Part shown: in pieces, positions 36,536 through 46,042 of the stretch
Layout: the number at the start of each line of letters is the position of its first letter
How positions within the stretch are numbered: position 1 is the first letter of the stretch
NCBI RefSeq assembly: GCF_000428125.1
Contig: NZ_ATZI01000001.1
Span: 124,001 to 188,000 of the forward strand
Direction of reading: 5' to 3'
Length of the DNA: 64,000 bases
From: Bacteroides graminisolvens DSM 19988 = JCM 15093
GTDB lineage: Bacteria > Bacteroidota > Bacteroidia > Bacteroidales > Bacteroidaceae
Program-made: the position numbers and the translations under genes
The notes under the pieces: generated by a model
Database searches by the model: none
Seen by the model: the letters and a program-made list of their open reading frames with translations, nothing else
Told to the model about the DNA's origin: nothing

Positions 36536-37533
36536 TGAGAAAAAACTATCTACAAAAAAGAGTGACGGCGGGAAGGTTTACCTTACCCGTCGCCATTATT
36601 ATATCCATTGTCTGCTGGACAATGACATCTATTCTGTTGCCTGATTTACCAAAACCAGAAGCTGAATACTCCTTATTAAGTTATCTGAAGGTTAACCACC
36701 TTTCTGAAAACATAGCTTTGGCTTTAAGCTTATTTATTTTTGCTTTTATAGGATATTCGCTGATTATTCTTAATAATGCATTTGGTATTATACGCATGCG
36801 GGCCTCTGTGCAAACTTCATTTTATTTCTTATTTACAGCTGTTATACCAGGCTTACATCAATTTCATGCCGGCGATATAGCAGCTCTTGCAACACTCATT
36901 TCTATTTATTTTTTGTTTAAGAGCTACCAGAATCACTATTCATCGGCACAGATCTTTCATTCATTCGCATTTCTTGGAATAGGAAGTCTTGCTTTCCCAC
37001 AACTCACATTCTTTATTCCCGTTTGGTTCATTAGTGCATACAACTTTCAGTCTTTGAATATAAGAAGCTTTTTTGCCGCTATCATTGGCTGGAGTCTTCC
37101 TTTCTGGTTTCTATTAGGGCATGCTTACTACCATAATGAAATGAGCCTGTTTTACAAACCATTTCATGACATGATTACTTTTCAGCCAGTAAATTATAAA
37201 GAAGTTCCACTTACCAACGTGATTGTTACAGGTTTTATGTTTCTGCTTTATGTGGTAAGCTCTATTAATAGTTTTGCCACTAGTTACCAAGATAAAATAC
37301 GCACTCGATCATATTTGCGTTTCTTTATTCTTCTGAATTTTTTTATTTTCATATTTATTCTTCTCCAGCCATCGCATTTCTTGTGCCTATTATCCTTGTT
37401 ACTTACGGGGTCAAGCATATTAGCCGGACATTTGTTCGCATTGACAAACAACAGACTTTCAAATCTGTTTTTCATCTTTACATCAATAGCAATGGTTGCA
37501 CTATACATTTTGAATACATGGATGCTATTATAG
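36535..37533 (+). CDS. Polytopic membrane protein, DUF6427-like
   Basis: 332 residues with about 9-10 hydrophobic helices and very few soluble segments, so an inner-membrane protein. The start is a GTG that overlaps the purD stop by 1 base. The beginning (MRKNYLQKRVTAGRFTLPVA) and the Phe/Leu-rich composition match a Bacteroidetes family of unknown function (DUF6427). I see no catalytic motif. Its placement after purD and before a DedA-like gene gives no clear functional clue. Confidence 0.65.
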   Translation: MRKNYLQKRVTAGRFTLPVAIIISIVCWTMTSILLPDLPKPEAEYSLLSYLKVNHLSENIALALSLFIFAFIGYSLIILNNAFGIIRMRASVQTSFYFLFTAVIPGLHQFHAGDIAALATLISIYFLFKSYQNHYSSAQIFHSFAFLGIGSLAFPQLTFFIPVWFISAYNFQSLNIRSFFAAIIGWSLPFWFLLGHAYYHNEMSLFYKPFHDMITFQPVNYKEVPLTNVIVTGFMFLLYVVSSINSFATSYQDKIRTRSYLRFFILLNFFIFIFILLQPSHFLCLLSLLLTGSSILAGHLFALTNNRLSNLFFIFTSIAMVALYILNTWMLL

Positions 37534-37994
37534 ACAGTGTTACACAAATACTAATCGATTGGGGGTACAGCGGGTTATTTATATCTGCTCTGTTAGCCGG
37601 TAGCGTTTTACCATTCAGTTCTGAGCTTGTTCTTTTTGCAGTAATTCACGCTGGTCTTAACCCTATAGGCTGTATCATTGCCGCAACAACAGGAAATACA
37701 GTCGGTGGAATGACGTGTTATCTGTTAGGCCATTTAGGTAAAATTGAATGGATAGAGAAATATATGAAAGTTAAAAAAGAAAAGATTGACAAGATGCAGC
37801 AATTCCTTCATGGAAAAGGTGCACTGATGGCATTCTTTGCCTTTTTACCCTTTTTCGGAGAAGTTATATCAATCGCATTGGGCTATATGCGAAGCAATGT
37901 ATGGCTGACCGTTGCTTCAATGTTTATTGGTAAACTTGTACGTTACCTCGTTATATTATATATCCTGAATAGTGCATACGAAATGTTTATTTAG
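37518..37994 (+). CDS. DedA/YqaA-family membrane protein (SNARE-associated type)
   Basis: 158 residues with 4 predicted helices. SGLFISALLAGSVLPFSSELVLFAVI and NTVGGMTCYLLGHLGK are typical of the YqaA branch of the DedA/VTT superfamily, whose members are implicated in lipid or undecaprenyl-phosphate flipping. The frame opens at 37383 inside the previous gene, but the ATG at 37518 is the better start. It then overlaps that gene by 16 bases, implying coupled expression. Confidence 0.8.
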   Translation: MDAIIDSVTQILIDWGYSGLFISALLAGSVLPFSSELVLFAVIHAGLNPIGCIIAATTGNTVGGMTCYLLGHLGKIEWIEKYMKVKKEKIDKMQQFLHGKGALMAFFAFLPFFGEVISIALGYMRSNVWLTVASMFIGKLVRYLVILYILNSAYEMFI

Positions 37995-38008
37995 CTTGGT
38001 GAACAATA

Positions 38009-38692
38009 ATGTGTAAAGATCAAATAACATATCAAAGAAAAACCGAAGTTACTGCCGACGGAAGTAAGACTTTATATATAACCGAGATGGATGAACATTA
38101 TCATTCTATTAAAGGTGCGGAGACTGAATCCCGGCACATTTTCCTTGAGATGGGATTCAATCAATGCAAACAAGATACTATTAAAGTCTTGGAAATAGGA
38201 TTTGGCACAGGATTGAATGCTTATCTTACACTGCGTACGGCTGAAGAAAAGCAAAAAAAGGTAAACTATTATAGCATAGAACTTTACCCTCTTTCGTGGG
38301 AAACGGTAAAAGCACTTAATTACAGCGAAGAGGCCGATTTTCGAGCCTTGCATATCTGTGAGTGGAACAAACAAGTTGCGATAAAAGAAAAATTCCACTT
38401 ATACAAATGGGAGGTTGATTTTACCAAGGATGATTTTGTTATCGGACTTAAAGAAAAGGGGCCGTTCGACTTAATTTATTTTGATGCATTTGCTCCAGAA
38501 AAACAACCTGAAATGTGGAACGATCAACTATTCAAGCTTTTATATGTTAATATGAACAAAGGGGGAGTTCTAACTACGTATTGTGCAAAAGGGATGGTGC
38601 GTCGTATGTTACAGTCGGTTGGTTTTATAGTTGAGCGTCTGCCTGGCCCCCCCGAGGGAAAACGAGAAATATTAAGAGCTACAAAATTTTAG
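38009..38692 (+). CDS. mnmD: tRNA 5-methylaminomethyl-2-thiouridine methyltransferase MnmD
   Basis: 227 residues, the stand-alone methyltransferase equivalent of the MnmC C-terminal (DUF752) module. The SAM motif is VLEIGFGTGLNAYLTL (about 60-75); DLIYFDAFAPEKQPEMW (about 151-167) is the family signature. It completes methylation of the wobble uridine modification in tRNA. The oxidase half of MnmC is absent, as usual in this phylum. Confidence 0.85.
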   Translation: MCKDQITYQRKTEVTADGSKTLYITEMDEHYHSIKGAETESRHIFLEMGFNQCKQDTIKVLEIGFGTGLNAYLTLRTAEEKQKKVNYYSIELYPLSWETVKALNYSEEADFRALHICEWNKQVAIKEKFHLYKWEVDFTKDDFVIGLKEKGPFDLIYFDAFAPEKQPEMWNDQLFKLLYVNMNKGGVLTTYCAKGMVRRMLQSVGFIVERLPGPPEGKREILRATKF

Positions 38693-38720
38693 TAGCCTCA
38701 GAATAATAACAACTAAAGTG

Positions 38721-39596
38721 ATGAAAAGATATCTAACACTTTTTTATGTATTGTTGCTGGTTCTTTTATCGGCATGCAACGGTAAGTCTTCACAAAAAGA
38801 AGAAAATAAACGTTTAATCATGGTAACAATGGAGCCTCAACGTTACTTCACAGAAGCCATAGCCGGAGATAAATTTCTGGTAGAGAGTATGGTGCCCAAA
38901 GGAAGTAGCCCGGAAACTTACGACCCTGCTCCACAGCAGCTTACCCGGTTGAGTAAAAGTGAAGCTTACCTAAGGATAGGGCATATTGGATTTGAGCAAT
39001 CGTGGATGGATAGACTTACCGACAATGCGCCACACATGCAAATTTTTGACACTTCGAAAGGAGTAGAACTGATTCATGGAGAAGGTCATAATCACGGTGA
39101 TCATTTCCATGCAGGAGGAGTAGATCCTCATATTTGGAATTCTATTTCAAATGCCCGCATTATTGCAAAGAATACTTTTCAAGCGCTAATAACACTCGAT
39201 AAGACAAATGAAAATTACTACTTGCATCGTTATGACTCATTATGCAAAGTAATCAACCGTACTGATAGTGTTATTAATAACATCTTCCAAACACGTAAAG
39301 CCGATCATGCTTTCATGATTTATCATCCGGCTCTTTCCTACTTTGCACGTGACTACGGGTTGCATCAAATCTGCATCGAAGAAGAAGGTAAAGAACCCTC
39401 ACCTGCACATCTACGTGATTTAATAGAAATTTGCAAGGAAGAAGAGGTGCGAATTATATTTGTACAGCCAGAGTTTGACCGTCGCAATGCTGAAATAATT
39501 GCCAAACAGACAAATACCAACATCGTAGATGTTAATCCTTTGTCGTACAATTGGGAAAAAGAAATGATTCACATTGCTAATTCATTATGCAAATGA
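38721..39596 (+). CDS. Metal (zinc) ABC transporter substrate-binding lipoprotein
   Basis: 291 residues. The lipobox is LLSAC with the lipidated Cys at 19. The ZnuA/TroA fold is indicated by GSSPETYDPAPQQL (about 61-74), a His-rich loop GEGHNHGDHFHAGG (about 120-133) followed by VDPHIW with a metal-binding His, and YHPALSYFARDYGL. The position of the first usual His ligand reads MEPQRYF, so Glu or Gln may replace it. It is predicted to capture Zn2+ for the ABC importer. The next gene, an ATPase, overlaps it by 4 bases. Confidence 0.87.
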   Translation: MKRYLTLFYVLLLVLLSACNGKSSQKEENKRLIMVTMEPQRYFTEAIAGDKFLVESMVPKGSSPETYDPAPQQLTRLSKSEAYLRIGHIGFEQSWMDRLTDNAPHMQIFDTSKGVELIHGEGHNHGDHFHAGGVDPHIWNSISNARIIAKNTFQALITLDKTNENYYLHRYDSLCKVINRTDSVINNIFQTRKADHAFMIYHPALSYFARDYGLHQICIEEEGKEPSPAHLRDLIEICKEEEVRIIFVQPEFDRRNAEIIAKQTNTNIVDVNPLSYNWEKEMIHIANSLCK

Positions 39597-40363
39597 ACGA
39601 AAATCAGCCAATCATGATTCAGATTGAGTCGTTGTCTGCTGCTTACGAGAATCGGACAGTATTACGCGATGTCAATCTATCAATCTATGAGAAAGATTTT
39701 TTGGGTATCATTGGCCCCAATGGTGGTGGTAAAACAACTTTAATAAAAACCATATTGGGACTGATCAAACCTGTTATGGGAAATATACAGTTTTACAGAA
39801 ATGGCCAGCCTGCAGAATCAATTACCATGGGGTATCTACCTCAGTATAACAGCATTGACCGAAAGTTCCCCATTTCCGTAGAAGAGGTTATATTATCAGG
39901 TTTAAGTGGAAAAAAAGCACTTATCGGTAAATTTAGCCGTGAACATCATGCCAAAGTACACACAGTCGTTAAACGAATGGGATTACAAGGTCTTGAAAAA
40001 AGAGCCATCGGTCAATTAAGTGGTGGACAGTTACAACGTGCATTATTAGGCAGAGCCATTGTCTCAGATCCCCAGTTAGTTATCTTAGATGAGCCCAGTA
40101 CATATATTGATAAACAGTTTGAAGCCCGTCTATATGAATTGCTCAATGAAATTAATCAAGAATGTGCTATCATTCTGGTAAGCCATGATATTGGTACCGT
40201 TCTTCAGAATGTAAAGTCTATTGCTTGTGTGAATGAAACAGTAGATTATCATCCCGATACCGGAATTACAACCGAGTGGCTAGAACGTAATTTTCATTGT
40301 CCGATAGAGATTGTGGGACATGGCACATTACCGCATCGAGTGCTTGGAAAACACGAACACTGA
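39593..40363 (+). CDS. Metal (zinc) ABC transporter ATP-binding protein
   Basis: 256 residues with a complete ABC ATPase: Walker A GPNGGGKTT (about 42-50), Q-loop region MGYLPQY, signature LSGGQLQRA (about 144-152), Walker B LVILDEP (about 164-170) and the H-loop ILVSHD. It resembles ZnuC/TroB importers. The ATG at 39593 overlaps the stop of the binding-protein gene (ATGA). No permease gene is adjacent: the next gene (40487) encodes an unrelated DUF2723 protein. Confidence 0.88.
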   Translation: MNENQPIMIQIESLSAAYENRTVLRDVNLSIYEKDFLGIIGPNGGGKTTLIKTILGLIKPVMGNIQFYRNGQPAESITMGYLPQYNSIDRKFPISVEEVILSGLSGKKALIGKFSREHHAKVHTVVKRMGLQGLEKRAIGQLSGGQLQRALLGRAIVSDPQLVILDEPSTYIDKQFEARLYELLNEINQECAIILVSHDIGTVLQNVKSIACVNETVDYHPDTGITTEWLERNFHCPIEIVGHGTLPHRVLGKHEH

Positions 40364-40415
40364 GAAGTTAGAGTTTCTTAATTAGACAATGAAACACCTA
40401 ATTCTTTACGCATCA

Positions 40416-40447
40416 TTGTTCATTGTTCACTTAAATCACTATCTTTG
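40416..40447 (+). promoter_or_regulatory. Promoter before the DUF2723 gene
   Basis: TTG (40416-40418) and TATCTTTG (40440-40447) are 21 bp apart and lie 40 bases before the ATG at 40487, indicating that this gene starts its own transcript. Confidence 0.55.
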
Positions 40448-40486
40448 CCACTTGTAACATGTTAATTAACAAACATCTTCAGTTTA

Positions 40487-43400
40487 ATGAAACAGTACAA
40501 AACCGTCAATAACCTAGCGGGATGGATTACATTCTTGATCGCTGCAACTGTCTATTGCCTAACAATAGAGCCAACTGCAAGTTTTTGGGATTGTCCCGAG
40601 TTTATTACTACAGGCTACAAGCTTGAAGTGGGACACCCGCCCGGCGCCCCCTTTTTCATGCTCACAGCCAACTTATTCACTCAGTTTGTCAGTGATCCTG
40701 CCCAAGTAGCCAAGATGGTTAATTACATGAGTGCTCTTATGAGCGCTGCCTGTATACTTTTCCTTTTTTGGAGTATTACCCATCTGGTTCGTAAACTAGT
40801 AGTTAAAGACGAAGAAAATATTACTACCAGCCAATTAATAACAATCATAGGTTCAGGGTTAGTAGGAGCATTGGTATACACATTCAGCGACACGTTTTGG
40901 TTTAGTGCCGTAGAAGGTGAAGTGTATGCTTTTTCATCTCTGTTCACAGCCCTGGTCTTCTGGCTTATTTTGAAATGGGAAGATGTGGCCGACCAACCTC
41001 ATTCTGATCGTTGGATTATATTAATAGCTTATCTCACTGGTTTAAGCATTGGTGTGCACTTACTTAATTTACTTTGCTTACCTGCCATTGTACTAGTATA
41101 TTATTACAAAAAGAATCCTCAAGCCAATGCCAAAGGAAGTCTTTTAGCATTACTTGGATCTGGCCTATTGGTAGCTGCAGTTCTTTATGGAATTGTACCC
41201 GGAGTAGTAAAAGTGGGTGGATGGTTTGAATTGCTTTTTGTCAATAGCATGGGAATGCCATTTAACACAGGCGTTATTTTCTATATCATAATTCTCGCAG
41301 CAGCAATTATATGGGGTGTTTACGAAAGTTACACTGAAAGAAGTCGTAAACGCATGAATCTTTCTTTTCTCTTAACCGTAGCACTGCTTGGCATTCCTTT
41401 TTACGGGCATGGAATTAGTAGCATTCTCATTGGATTGGTAGTTCTTGCAGCCTTAGCAGCCTATTTGTTTGCCAGCAAGCTCAATACAAAATATCAGATT
41501 AGCTCACGAACCATGAATACCGCTTTGTTAAGCATCATGATGATCATGATTGGATATTCATCGTATGCACTGATTGTTATACGTTCTACAGCCAACACGC
41601 CGATGGATCAGAATTCTCCTGAAGACATTTTTACGTTAGGAGAATACCTGGGACGTGAACAATACGGTACCCGGCCATTATTTTACGGACCAGCTTTCTC
41701 TTCACGCGTAGCTCTTGACAAAGAGGATGGTTATTGTGTTCCCCGCGAAGCTGAAAGCACAACCAAATATGTACGAAAAGAAAAGAAATCAGCTGAAGAA
41801 AAAGACTCATACGTTGAGATTCCCGGCCGCGTGGAATATGAGTATGCACAGAACATGATATTTCCACGTATGTATAGCAGCCAACATGCCAATCAATACA
41901 AACAATGGATGGATATCAAGGGCTATGATGTAGCCTATGATCAATGTGGAGAGATGGTGATGGTCAATATGCCCAATCAGTGGGAAAATATAAAGTTCTT
42001 CTTCTCCTATCAACTTAATTTCATGTATTGGCGCTATTTCATGTGGAATTTTGCCGGTAGACAAAATGACATTCAGGGAAGTGGCGAGATTGAGCATGGT
42101 AACTGGATTACAGGTTTTAAATTTATAGACAACTTGCTTGTTGGCAACCAAGACTTAATGCCACAAGATTTGAAAAATAACAAAGGGCACAATGTATTTT
42201 ATTGTCTTCCTCTTCTGCTAGGTATCATTGGTCTTTTGTGGCAGGCGTATCGTGGCCAGAGAGGCGTTCAGCAATTCTGGGTTGTATTTTTCTTATTCTT
42301 TATGACAGGTATTGCTATTGTTCTTTACCTGAACCAAACGCCTAGTCAGCCTCGTGAACGCGACTATGCATATGCCGCCTCCTTCTATGCCTTCGCTATT
42401 TGGGTAGGTATGGGAGTTGCCGGTATAGTGCGTCTACTACAAGAATATGGAAAGATGAAGGAGCTTCCGGCAGCCATTATAACTTCTGTTGCATGTTTAA
42501 TGGTTCCCATTCAGATGGCAGGACAAACATGGGATGATCACGATCGGTCAGACAGATACGTTTGTCGCGATTTTGGACAAAACTATTTGATGTCATTACA
42601 GGAAAGCGGTAATCCTATCATATTTACAAATGGAGATAACGATACATTCCCGTTATGGTACAATCAAGAAACGGAAGGATTCCGTACAGATGCACGAACA
42701 TGTAATTTGAGTTACTTGCAAACAGATTGGTATATTGACCAAATGAAACGACCCGCTTATGATTCTCCGTCTTTACCAATTACCTGGGATCGAGTTGAAT
42801 ATGTAGAAGGAACCAACGAATACATTTCTATTCGTCCGGAAATAAAAAATCAGATTGACGCATTGTACGCTCAAGCTGATTCCAGCAGTAATCCTGAATC
42901 AAAAATAGACGTCCGCAAAGAGTTTGGCGACAACCCTTACGAACTAAAAAACATCCTTAAATATTGGGTGCGTTCTGATAAAGAAGGACTGCGTGTTATA
43001 CCAACTGATAGTATTGTTGTTAAAATTGACAAGGAAGCAGTAAAACGTTCAGGAATGACAATACCTGAAGCATTGGGAGATTCAATACCCGAATACATGC
43101 ACATCTCATTAAAAGGTAAACGCGCACTTTATAAAAGTGAATTAATGATGCTCGAAATGCTTGCCAACGCCAATTGGGAACGTCCTATATATATGGCTAT
43201 CACTGTTGGAGGAGAAAATCGCTTGAATATGGATAATCATTTTGTTCAAGAAGGTTTGGCATATCGTTTCACCCCCTTTGATGCACAAGCATTGGGAGCA
43301 ACTATTGACAGTGAAAAGATGTACGACAACCTAATGAATAAGTTTAAATTCGGTGGAATAAACAAAGCAGGTATTTATATTGATGAGAACACCATGCGTA

Positions 43401-43828
43401 TGTGTTACACACACCGTCGTATCTTTACTCAGTTAATAACACAATTGCTGAAAGAAGGTAAAAAAGACAAAGCACTCAAAGCATTAGAATATTGCGAAAA
43501 AATGATTCCTGCATCTAATGTTCCTTATGATTACCAAAACAGTGCTCAAAGTATGGCTGAAGCCTATTATTTGTTGGGGCAAAAAGCAAAAGGAGATAAG
43601 ATTATGGATGCATTGGCAAATAAGTCAATGGAATATCTTATATGGTATCTAAGTATGAGTAATCAGCAACTGACTATATCAGGTCAAGAGTTTATGTATC
43701 ATATTTATTTGCTTGATGAGGAAATTAAGATAATGGAGAAATATAAGTCAAAACAAGCGTCTCACTACGCTGGCAAGCTTGAAGAGCTCTATAGTATGTA
43801 CGCTTCCAGAACCAAAGCACAACAATAA
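40487..43828 (+). CDS. DUF2723 membrane protein, putative glycosyltransferase of the C-fold type
   Basis: 1113 residues. The N-terminal 340 residues hold about 8-10 helices, with the DUF2723 signature EPTASFWDCPEFITTGYKLEVGHPPGAPFF split over about residues 28-58. This places an acidic motif (WDCPEF) at the first periplasmic loop, as in GT-C enzymes such as PMT/ArnT. A second membrane block (about 555-690) and a large soluble domain with helical repeats at the C-terminus follow. It probably transfers a lipid-linked sugar to protein or glycan, but the substrate is unknown. It is followed within 1 base by a polysaccharide deacetylase gene. Confidence 0.75.
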   Translation: MKQYKTVNNLAGWITFLIAATVYCLTIEPTASFWDCPEFITTGYKLEVGHPPGAPFFMLTANLFTQFVSDPAQVAKMVNYMSALMSAACILFLFWSITHLVRKLVVKDEENITTSQLITIIGSGLVGALVYTFSDTFWFSAVEGEVYAFSSLFTALVFWLILKWEDVADQPHSDRWIILIAYLTGLSIGVHLLNLLCLPAIVLVYYYKKNPQANAKGSLLALLGSGLLVAAVLYGIVPGVVKVGGWFELLFVNSMGMPFNTGVIFYIIILAAAIIWGVYESYTERSRKRMNLSFLLTVALLGIPFYGHGISSILIGLVVLAALAAYLFASKLNTKYQISSRTMNTALLSIMMIMIGYSSYALIVIRSTANTPMDQNSPEDIFTLGEYLGREQYGTRPLFYGPAFSSRVALDKEDGYCVPREAESTTKYVRKEKKSAEEKDSYVEIPGRVEYEYAQNMIFPRMYSSQHANQYKQWMDIKGYDVAYDQCGEMVMVNMPNQWENIKFFFSYQLNFMYWRYFMWNFAGRQNDIQGSGEIEHGNWITGFKFIDNLLVGNQDLMPQDLKNNKGHNVFYCLPLLLGIIGLLWQAYRGQRGVQQFWVVFFLFFMTGIAIVLYLNQTPSQPRERDYAYAASFYAFAIWVGMGVAGIVRLLQEYGKMKELPAAIITSVACLMVPIQMAGQTWDDHDRSDRYVCRDFGQNYLMSLQESGNPIIFTNGDNDTFPLWYNQETEGFRTDARTCNLSYLQTDWYIDQMKRPAYDSPSLPITWDRVEYVEGTNEYISIRPEIKNQIDALYAQADSSSNPESKIDVRKEFGDNPYELKNILKYWVRSDKEGLRVIPTDSIVVKIDKEAVKRSGMTIPEALGDSIPEYMHISLKGKRALYKSELMMLEMLANANWERPIYMAITVGGENRLNMDNHFVQEGLAYRFTPFDAQALGATIDSEKMYDNLMNKFKFGGINKAGIYIDENTMRMCYTHRRIFTQLITQLLKEGKKDKALKALEYCEKMIPASNVPYDYQNSAQSMAEAYYLLGQKAKGDKIMDALANKSMEYLIWYLSMSNQQLTISGQEFMYHIYLLDEEIKIMEKYKSKQASHYAGKLEELYSMYASRTKAQQ

Positions 43829-43829
43829 A

Positions 43830-44438
43830 ATGTTTATAGAACAACCACCCCGATTTATCCGGGCATTGTATCCTCAAGCATTATGGCGAATGGACCCAAA
43901 CGAGAAGGCGGTATATCTGACCTTCGATGATGGGCCCATTCCCGAAATAACTCCTTGGGTGCTTGACTTGCTGGATAAATACCAGATAAAAGCAACCTTT
44001 TTTATGGTGGGCGACAACGTACGAAAACATCCGGAAGAATATAAAATGGTAGTTGAAAGAGGCCATCGTATTGGAAATCACACATTTAACCATATCCGTG
44101 GATTCGAATTTCTGACTCCAAATTATATGGCTAATGCTGAGAAAGCAAACGAATTATTGAAGACAGATTTGTTTCGTCCTCCTCATGGTCACATGCGCTG
44201 GATGCAATACATGGCTCTGAAGCATCGTTATAAAATAGTAATGTGGGATTTGGTAACACGTGATTATAGTAAGAAACTACGCGGTCCGCAAGTACTAGCT
44301 AATGTAATGCGATACGCACGTAATGGCTCCATTATTACATTCCACGATTCAATTAAGTCTTGGGAAAACATACAGTATGCATTACCCAGATCTATAGAGT
44401 TTTTGTTAGAAGAAGGCTATGAATTCAAGCTTTTATGA
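43830..44438 (+). CDS. Polysaccharide deacetylase (carbohydrate esterase family 4)
   Basis: 202 residues. The NodB core has the catalytic pair in YLTFDDGPIP (Asp-Asp, about 28-37), the metal His motif RIGNHTFNHIR (about 87-97) and LFRPPHGH (about 121-128). It is predicted to remove N-acetyl groups from a cell-surface or peptidoglycan sugar. No signal peptide is seen, so the location is unclear. The ATG at 43830 lies right after the DUF2723 stop; the frame's earlier start lies inside that gene. It overlaps queG by 4 bases. Confidence 0.88.
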   Translation: MFIEQPPRFIRALYPQALWRMDPNEKAVYLTFDDGPIPEITPWVLDLLDKYQIKATFFMVGDNVRKHPEEYKMVVERGHRIGNHTFNHIRGFEFLTPNYMANAEKANELLKTDLFRPPHGHMRWMQYMALKHRYKIVMWDLVTRDYSKKLRGPQVLANVMRYARNGSIITFHDSIKSWENIQYALPRSIEFLLEEGYEFKLL

Positions 44439-45427
44439 CGCATAATAATTTCAATCAAAAACAATCATTTTCTGTAGAAGCAAAGATCAGTTACAGCAAC
44501 ATGATAAAAGCCGAAGCCTTGCGCCTCGGCTTTTCTGCTTGCGGCATTGCCCCCGCTGAAGAAATAAATGCAGAAAACAAAATGTTCCTCAAAGAATGGC
44601 TAGTTAACGGTTATCAAGGTAGTATGGATTATATGGCCAATAACCTTGAGAAGCGCAGTGATCCTAACTTACTCGTTGAAGGTACAAAAAGCATTGTTTC
44701 GGTAGCACTGAATTATTATCCGCAACAACTACTTGATGACTCTCAGTACCAGTTTGCATGGTATGCCTACGGTAAAGACTACCACGATATCATGCGTAAA
44801 AAGATGAATGAATTAATGGAGTACATTAACCGAGAAATAGCCATTGTCAATGGAAGAGTATTCTGTGATACTGCGCCGGTTTTGGACCGCTACTGGGCAT
44901 GGCGCGCCGGACTAGGATGGATCGGAAAGAATACTCAACTTATTATTCCTAAAGCCGGATCATCATTCTTTTTGGGAGAACTTTTCATCGATATTGAATT
45001 GGCATATGATACTCCACTGAAAGATCGTTGCGGAAACTGCAACCGCTGCCAACAAGCTTGTCCGACTCAGGCTTTTGAAGCTCCTCATAAACTAGATGCA
45101 AGAAAATGCCTTTCCTATGTTACTATCGAAAGTAGAGAAGACATCCCTATTGAATTGCGTAAAAAAATGGGAAATCGAATCTATGGTTGCGATGAATGTC
45201 AGCGTGTTTGTCCATGGACACGTTTCGCAATTCCTTGTCAAACAACCGAATTACAACCAGCACCAGAATTCATGCAAATGACTAGAGAAGAATGGCACAA
45301 CCTAAGTGAAGAAACATATCGCAAATTATTCAAAGGAAGTGCAGTTAAAAGAGCCAAATATAGTGGACTAGTTAGGAATATTGAAGCAGCTGGATATCCT
45401 AATAATTCAGGAGCTAATCCTGATTAA
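44435..45427 (+). CDS. queG: Epoxyqueuosine reductase
   Basis: 330 residues. The cobalamin-binding N-terminal region (AEALRLGFSACGIAPAEEI, about 26-44) and DTAPVLDRYWAWRAGLGWIGKNT (about 148-170) precede the two [4Fe-4S] motifs CGNCNRCQQACP (about 198-209) and CDECQRVCPW (about 249-258). It reduces epoxyqueuosine to queuosine in tRNA and needs B12. It is the partner step to QueA, also in this window. The start overlaps the deacetylase stop (ATGA). Confidence 0.92.
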   Translation: MTHNNFNQKQSFSVEAKISYSNMIKAEALRLGFSACGIAPAEEINAENKMFLKEWLVNGYQGSMDYMANNLEKRSDPNLLVEGTKSIVSVALNYYPQQLLDDSQYQFAWYAYGKDYHDIMRKKMNELMEYINREIAIVNGRVFCDTAPVLDRYWAWRAGLGWIGKNTQLIIPKAGSSFFLGELFIDIELAYDTPLKDRCGNCNRCQQACPTQAFEAPHKLDARKCLSYVTIESREDIPIELRKKMGNRIYGCDECQRVCPWTRFAIPCQTTELQPAPEFMQMTREEWHNLSEETYRKLFKGSAVKRAKYSGLVRNIEAAGYPNNSGANPD

Positions 45428-45514
45428 TCTAGAAAAATTAATTTCTTTTAAGTAGTATAGCACAACAATTTCAATGATCTACTTTGTTATTAGTAATAAC
45501 TAGCAGATAGAAAT

Positions 45515-46042
45515 ATGAATAAATGCATAACTTTTTATTTGAAGGTATTAATATGCTGTATCTTCTTAATTCCTATATCAGCACAAGCTCAGCAGGTTGT
45601 TCATCATCATGATATAAGCATTCCCGTTTACAACTATACTCAGCTAGAGCCAATGCTTCATCCTGCAGAGTCAAATGACACAACTTACATTTTTAATTTT
45701 TGGGCTACATACTGCGTACCCTGTATTAAGGAACTCCCCCACTTTGAACAGATTGGGAAAGATTTTGCTGATCAAAAAGTAAAAGTGATACTTATCAGCA
45801 TGGACTTTAAATCAAAAATAACCACACAAGTTATACCATTCATAAAAAAACATCAGTTAAAATCATCAGTCATTCTACTAAGCGACCCTGATGCAAATAG
45901 CTGGATAAACAAAATAAATCCCCAATGGAGCGGCTCCTTGCCGGCTACACTTATTGTTAAGGGCAATAAAAGGGAATTCAACGAAAAAACATTTACTTAC
46001 AATGAACTTGAATTATTAACAACTAAATTTTTAACCCCATGA
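45515..46042 (+). CDS. TlpA-like thioredoxin-fold protein, exported
   Basis: 175 residues with a signal peptide (ending ISAQAQQ) and a thioredoxin-like core. The redox motif is FNFWATYCVPCIKELPHF with Cys67 and Cys70 (CVPC). It likely keeps periplasmic disulfides reduced or assists cytochrome maturation; the partner is unknown. It overlaps the next thioredoxin-fold gene by 4 bases (ATGA), so the two are translated together. Confidence 0.85.
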   Translation: MNKCITFYLKVLICCIFLIPISAQAQQVVHHHDISIPVYNYTQLEPMLHPAESNDTTYIFNFWATYCVPCIKELPHFEQIGKDFADQKVKVILISMDFKSKITTQVIPFIKKHQLKSSVILLSDPDANSWINKINPQWSGSLPATLIVKGNKREFNEKTFTYNELELLTTKFLTP

